DNA of 64,000 nucleotides from Duganella sp. CF402 (lineage in GTDB: Bacteria; Pseudomonadota; Gammaproteobacteria; Burkholderiales; Burkholderiaceae_D). The translations under genes and the position numbers were made by a program. The stretch's first letter is position 1. Every line of letters begins with the position of its first letter. Location: contig NZ_FOBG01000003.1 of NCBI RefSeq assembly GCF_900109645.1, positions 1-64,000 of the forward strand, given 5' to 3'. A model generated the notes under the pieces. The model worked only from the letters and a program-made list of their open reading frames with translations. It ran no database searches and was not told the origin of the DNA. Of the stretch, positions 60,222-64,000 are shown piece after piece.

Positions 60222-62060
60222 CTATTGCGCGGCCGTGCGGTCCCTTGCGCCGACGCGGCACCACAGGAAGGGACGCGGCTCGGCGCCCACCGCCGCCCGG
60301 TGCGTGGTGCAGCTGGCGGCATCCAGCTGCAGGCCGTATTGCTGCAGCCGGTCGGCCGCTTGCGCGATAGTGATGCGGTCCTGCGCCGCCAGGTCGATGC
60401 GATGCTGCGGCGGCAGGTCGAAGGTGCAGCCGCCGGCCGGCAAGCGGCGCAGTTCCACTTGCAGGCGAACGCGCTTCATCAGCCATTCCAGCTTGTCGCA
60501 GCCGGCGGCATCGTCGGTCAGCCCCAGTGATTGCGCCACCGCCAATTTGCGCAGGCGCGTGCCGTCGCGGTCATTGCGGGCGGCGCTCAGCAGCAGGTAA
60601 TGCGGACCGGGACGCTCGGCGATGGCGGCCAGCTGGCGCGCACGCCAGGCCGGCGATTCCGGCAAGCCGGTACCCAGCGCCATCACCCGCACCTGCTTCG
60701 GCATGAAGGTTGCCATCCAGCCGGACGGCGGGTCGGGCTGGGCAAAGAACACGATGCTGTCGGCCGGCCTGGCGATCGGCGGCACCTCGGCGCTGAAGGC
60801 CTGCCCGGCCCACTCCGCATGGCCCCAGTTCGCAATCGGGAACACGCCCAGCGCCAGCGCGGCCAGCAGCACGCCGGCCACGCGCTGCGCCTGCGGCGCG
60901 ATGTACTGCCACGCCAGCCAGATCGCCAGCGGCGCCAGCAACTCCAGCGGCACCAGGTAGCGGTAGATGCTGAACATGCGCATCCACACCAGGTAAGCCA
61001 CGGCCACGAACACCAGCAGGAAAGCGCTGCGCGGCGCCAGCTTGCGTTCTGAACGGCGCAGCAGCCACACCACCAGCAGCGCTGCCAGCACCATATACAG
61101 CACCGGCCACAGCGCCAGCTTGAGCGGGATCTCCGACACGCGCCGCGTGTTGAAGGCAAAGATGAATGGCCACAGCAAGTTTTCCATCCAGCCTTGCGGA
61201 CGGAAGAACACGTCGATCACGCCGCCGTCCTGCGCCAGCGGGCTGCGGAAGATATTGTTAAATTGCGGGAACAGCGGATTGCCGAAGGTATGCCACATTT
61301 TCAGGAACCACCAGCCGCCGCTGATAGCCATGCCGCCCAGCACGCCCGTGCCATACACCAGCGCCAGCCGCAGCCGCTGCCACCATGCCAGCGGCGCCGT
61401 CAGCAAGGCCGCGCACAGCGCCACCGCATAGGTCGCGTTGGTGAGCTTGAGGCCGGCGCTGGCGCCCATCGCCGCGCCGGCCGCCAGCACGGTCCATGCG
61501 ACGCGCGCTTGCCACTGCGGCAACGCGTCCCAGCAGCGCAACACCAGATACAGCGAGGCCAGCGCCGGCAACGCGCTCAGGTTGTCGCCCATCGTGTTGC
61601 CCAACTCGCTGAGGAAGCCCGGCGCGAACAGGCCGGCGGCGGCCAGCAGCAACACGGTGCGGCGTGGCGCGGCATCGCCCAGCAGCTGGCGGGCGATGCC
61701 GGCCAACAGCAGAAAGGCCAGGCCATGCAGCGCGCCCATCACGAAACCGGCCGCGCGCGGCGGCAGCCATTGGTTCAGGTAGTAGTACGGCAGCTCCAGC
61801 GTGGGATTGAAATAGCTCTGGAAACCGGCCGGCGAGAAATCGAAACCGATGCGGCCATTGAGCAGCGCGTGCACGTTGTACAGATGGTAGTTGCGCATGT
61901 CCCAGCCATCGTCCTGGCCGCTGGCCAGCGACAGCAAGCCCAGCAGCACTGGGACCAGCACAATGGCCCACGCACCGGCGCGCGGGCGATGCAGCCACGC
62001 CGTGCGGCGCGCGAACCACGCATCCAGTCCGGCCAGGCGGGTATCGATAAATTTAAGCAT
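60222..62060 (-). CDS. GT-C-like polytopic membrane protein
   Basis: Protein of 612 residues with about 11 membrane helices in the first 420 residues and a soluble C-terminal domain. The first luminal loop has DDGWDMRNYHLYNVHALLNGR, where acidic residues sit as in GT-C glycosyltransferases that use lipid-linked sugars. A glycosyltransferase role is inferred only from this layout. The promoter is in the 85-bp gap shared with the next gene; a TATAAT lies on the minus strand near 62090. No cell-envelope sugar genes are adjacent. Confidence 0.7.
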   Translation of the reverse strand: MLKFIDTRLAGLDAWFARRTAWLHRPRAGAWAIVLVPVLLGLLSLASGQDDGWDMRNYHLYNVHALLNGRIGFDFSPAGFQSYFNPTLELPYYYLNQWLPPRAAGFVMGALHGLAFLLLAGIARQLLGDAAPRRTVLLLAAAGLFAPGFLSELGNTMGDNLSALPALASLYLVLRCWDALPQWQARVAWTVLAAGAAMGASAGLKLTNATYAVALCAALLTAPLAWWQRLRLALVYGTGVLGGMAISGGWWFLKMWHTFGNPLFPQFNNIFRSPLAQDGGVIDVFFRPQGWMENLLWPFIFAFNTRRVSEIPLKLALWPVLYMVLAALLVVWLLRRSERKLAPRSAFLLVFVAVAYLVWMRMFSIYRYLVPLELLAPLAIWLAWQYIAPQAQRVAGVLLAALALGVFPIANWGHAEWAGQAFSAEVPPIARPADSIVFFAQPDPPSGWMATFMPKQVRVMALGTGLPESPAWRARQLAAIAERPGPHYLLLSAARNDRDGTRLRKLAVAQSLGLTDDAAGCDKLEWLMKRVRLQVELRRLPAGGCTFDLPPQHRIDLAAQDRITIAQAADRLQQYGLQLDAASCTTHRAAVGAEPRPFLWCRVGARDRTAAQ

Positions 62061-62145
62061 CCGCTTGATAATGAAGCTGACAAAGGCGCTATTATAGTTT
62101 CTACCGACAACTTATTATGATAAGAGTAATGCGGTGGGAGGAGAC

Positions 62146-63294
62146 ATGACGCAGCTACACGCTTCGCTACGCAGCGAAGGCAAGTTGTCGCTCAACTGGA
62201 CTTACCTGAACGCCATCGCCAACGGCATCTCGGCGATCGACCTCGGCGCGCTGGCCCTGCGCAACCTGCACGACGCGCACCAGTTCGTGCGCGAGTACGG
62301 CTTCGACCTCGAGCAGCCGGCCGCCGTGGCGCTGATCCGCCGCGCCCATGCCGAGGCGGTGGCCTTCATCCGCTGCAGCTTCCTCACGCCCGAGCAGGCC
62401 GGCCTGATCCCGCCCGAGGTGGCCGAGCCGGACGATCCGCTGCAATTGCTGGTGTACGCCTCGCTGCGCGGCCAGCATGTCGACGTGCGGCGCCTGTGGT
62501 CGTGCGCCGTGCTCAAGGTGATGCACGGGATTTTCTACATCGACAACAACCTCAAGCTGCGCCACTTCCACGCCATCCGCGCGCAGGTATTCGGCACCCT
62601 GGACGAGGTAATCCGCCACGACGGCGAGCAGCACTACCTGACCGACGGCGAAGTCTGCCTGCCGCTGCTGCACTACGACCGCAAGGACAACAAGGGCCGC
62701 AACAGCATCCTGCTCAAGCTGCTGCAAAAGGCCGCCTACCTGGCGGCCGACATCTTCGACCACCTCGGCGTGCGGCTGGTGTTTGCCACCCGCTGCGAGT
62801 GCCTGCTGGCCCTGCGCACCTTGCAGCGCGCGCATTTGCTGTCGGTCACCAATGTCGACGCCGAGCGCACCCGCAACACCCTGCTCGACCTCGACGCCGC
62901 CAAGCAGGTGTTCAACAAATACCGCGCCCAGCTTGAACACAGCAAGGACTATCCGCTGGACCTGCTGCGGCAAATGGATGCCGAGCTGGCCGAGATCGCC
63001 CAGCCGCAAACCCGCTGCGACAATCCGCACAGCGGCGTCGGCTTCAACAGCATCCAGGTGACGGTGCGCAAGATGATCCACGTGCAGCAGCTCGATGCCG
63101 CGCCGGAGCAGGATTACGACGTTGGCTTCTTCTTCGAGTACGAAATCCAGCTCATGGACGAGGCCAGCTACCAGCGCAGCCTGAGCGGACCGGCCAGCCA
63201 CGAAGCCTACAAGAAACGCCAGCTCGACACCGCCCGCACCCGTGTGTTCGGTCGCGAACTGATGCGCTGGATCGCCAGCCATTCCGACGCCTGA
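62146..63294 (+). CDS. Conserved protein of unknown function (possibly TIGR04552-like)
   Basis: Soluble-looking protein of 382 residues without signal peptide or membrane helices. The start is the ATG preceded by GGGAGGAG. Notable parts are LNWTYLNAIANGISAIDLGA, VLKVMHGIFYIDNNLKLRHF, the His/Asp-rich LLHYDRKDNKGRNSILLKLL and VGFNSIQVTVRKMIHVQQL. It reminds me of an uncharacterised TIGR family (TIGR04552), but I cannot confirm it. The KxxHxxxY(I/F)DNNLK-type block and RDxxNKGRNSxLLKLLQK-type block look like a conserved core, perhaps a nucleotide or RNA-related enzyme. Function is not assigned. Confidence 0.7.
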   Translation: MTQLHASLRSEGKLSLNWTYLNAIANGISAIDLGALALRNLHDAHQFVREYGFDLEQPAAVALIRRAHAEAVAFIRCSFLTPEQAGLIPPEVAEPDDPLQLLVYASLRGQHVDVRRLWSCAVLKVMHGIFYIDNNLKLRHFHAIRAQVFGTLDEVIRHDGEQHYLTDGEVCLPLLHYDRKDNKGRNSILLKLLQKAAYLAADIFDHLGVRLVFATRCECLLALRTLQRAHLLSVTNVDAERTRNTLLDLDAAKQVFNKYRAQLEHSKDYPLDLLRQMDAELAEIAQPQTRCDNPHSGVGFNSIQVTVRKMIHVQQLDAAPEQDYDVGFFFEYEIQLMDEASYQRSLSGPASHEAYKKRQLDTARTRVFGRELMRWIASHSDA

Positions 63295-63335
63295 ATAGTG
63301 CGCCGCGCGCGGCGGCATCGTCCTACCATAGGACC

Positions 63336-64000
63336 GTGAAGCGTATCCTGTTCACGGCGGCCTTGCTGGCAGCAAGCCTGGCCGCTGCCCAACCCGCCGC
63401 CCGTCACGCGCCCAGCGTCACGGTATCGGCTACGCGCGATCCGGTCGACAAGTCGTATCGCAAGATGATCGCCGGCATGGAAATGTTTGAGCGCCGGCAC
63501 GCGCTGGCGCCGCAGGCCACGCTGCGCTTCCAGTTGCTGCCGCGCCTGCCGGGCACAGGACTCGATGGCGTCACGCTGCGCGTGGCGGGCGACACCGTCT
63601 CGCTGCCGGTGCCGGTGGCGCCCGACCACAGCTTCACGCTGGAACGCAACGAGCAAGCCCTGCAGGAAGATGCGGCTGTCATCGCCAGCAGCAAGGCCAG
63701 CACGCTGACGTGGCGTGCGCAAGTGCGCAGCCCCAACGTGCCGGACGGCATGCGCCGCCTCGGCGATTTGCGGCTCGAATGCCTGGTCGGCGTGGAGGCG
63801 GGGCTGCTGTCCAACAACGCGCAGTGGTTCGCCTGGCTCGGTGAACTGTTCACCAGCGCTGACAGCGTCTGCAACGCCGCCGATGGCAACTACCTGTTTT
63901 TCGCCGCCCGTCCGCTGGCCGGCGTTACCCTGTTCGACGGCAACCGCAGCGCCAACCTTCCCGCCAGCGCGCTGTATGCCGGCGGCACGCAAAGCCCGGC
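63336..64000 (+). CDS. Secreted protein of unknown function (3' end beyond window)
   Basis: A GTG preceded by AGGA opens a frame that runs to the right edge without a stop, giving at least 221 residues. It starts with a signal peptide (VKRILFTAALLAASLAAAQPA). Visible later are KMIAGMEMFERRHALAPQATLRFQLLPR and RLECLVGVEAGLLS. The beta-rich, low-complexity look suggests a periplasmic or outer-surface protein. No family is recognised, and it is truncated by the window. Confidence 0.65.
   Translation, partial: MKRILFTAALLAASLAAAQPAARHAPSVTVSATRDPVDKSYRKMIAGMEMFERRHALAPQATLRFQLLPRLPGTGLDGVTLRVAGDTVSLPVPVAPDHSFTLERNEQALQEDAAVIASSKASTLTWRAQVRSPNVPDGMRRLGDLRLECLVGVEAGLLSNNAQWFAWLGELFTSADSVCNAADGNYLFFAARPLAGVTLFDGNRSANLPASALYAGGTQSP

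Overview
The window comes from a betaproteobacterium of the Oxalobacteraceae (Duganella / Massilia / Janthinobacterium group). This rests on the 16S rRNA 5' end at the left edge, the high-GC codon use, the rpe-gph-trpEGDC gene order, System I (Ccm) cytochrome c maturation and a PEP-CTERM protein. It is chromosomal. No integrase, transposase, plasmid origin or CRISPR array is visible.

Left part (1-24.8 kb): the 5' end of an rrn operon with leader, boxA and promoter (minus strand) is followed by an enoyl-CoA hydratase, an MFS transporter, a universal stress protein, mltA, a 27-residue membrane microprotein and apaG. An amino-acid operon follows on the plus strand: rpe-gph-[trpL attenuator]-trpE-trpG-trpD-lysE-type exporter-trpC. 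The minus strand then carries a GGDEF cyclase, an M61 peptidase, a molybdo-hydroxylase cluster (MocA-like enzyme, large subunit, 2Fe-2S subunit), dsbC and a ubiH-like monooxygenase. tRNA-Phe, an AraC-type regulator with a VOC protein, a PEP-CTERM protein, a small lipoprotein, a PAS-GGDEF / periplasmic binding protein pair and a DUF2058 protein complete this part.

Middle (24.8-35.2 kb): two overlapping DUF262 genes form a probable GmrSD-like defence pair. A marR-FUSC-DUF1656-HlyD-OMF efflux operon of the AaeXAB type follows, then an S9-family peptidase homologue that seems to have lost two residues of its catalytic triad.

Centre of interest (35.2-56 kb, all minus strand): seven tightly packed genes encode a candidate trans-envelope electron conduit. 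In transcription order they are a di-heme b-type membrane protein, a membrane-anchored decaheme cytochrome, a double GlcG/HbpS lipoprotein, an SH3-beta-barrel outer-membrane protein, a secreted decaheme-LVIVD protein, a pentaheme cytochrome and a cytoplasmic FAD / double cNMP-binding / four-[4Fe-4S] oxidoreductase. Immediately upstream on the same strand is the complete ccmABCDEFGHI operon, which makes c-type hemes. Together they would give about 25 c hemes plus b hemes reaching from the cytoplasm to the cell surface. I do not recognise this combination as a named system.

Right part (56-64 kb): an M28 peptidase, a DUF2167 / site-2-protease pair, a Nei/Fpg-type DNA glycosylase, a GT-C-like membrane protein, a conserved protein of unknown function and a truncated secreted protein. 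All family assignments are by reading motifs; no search was run.
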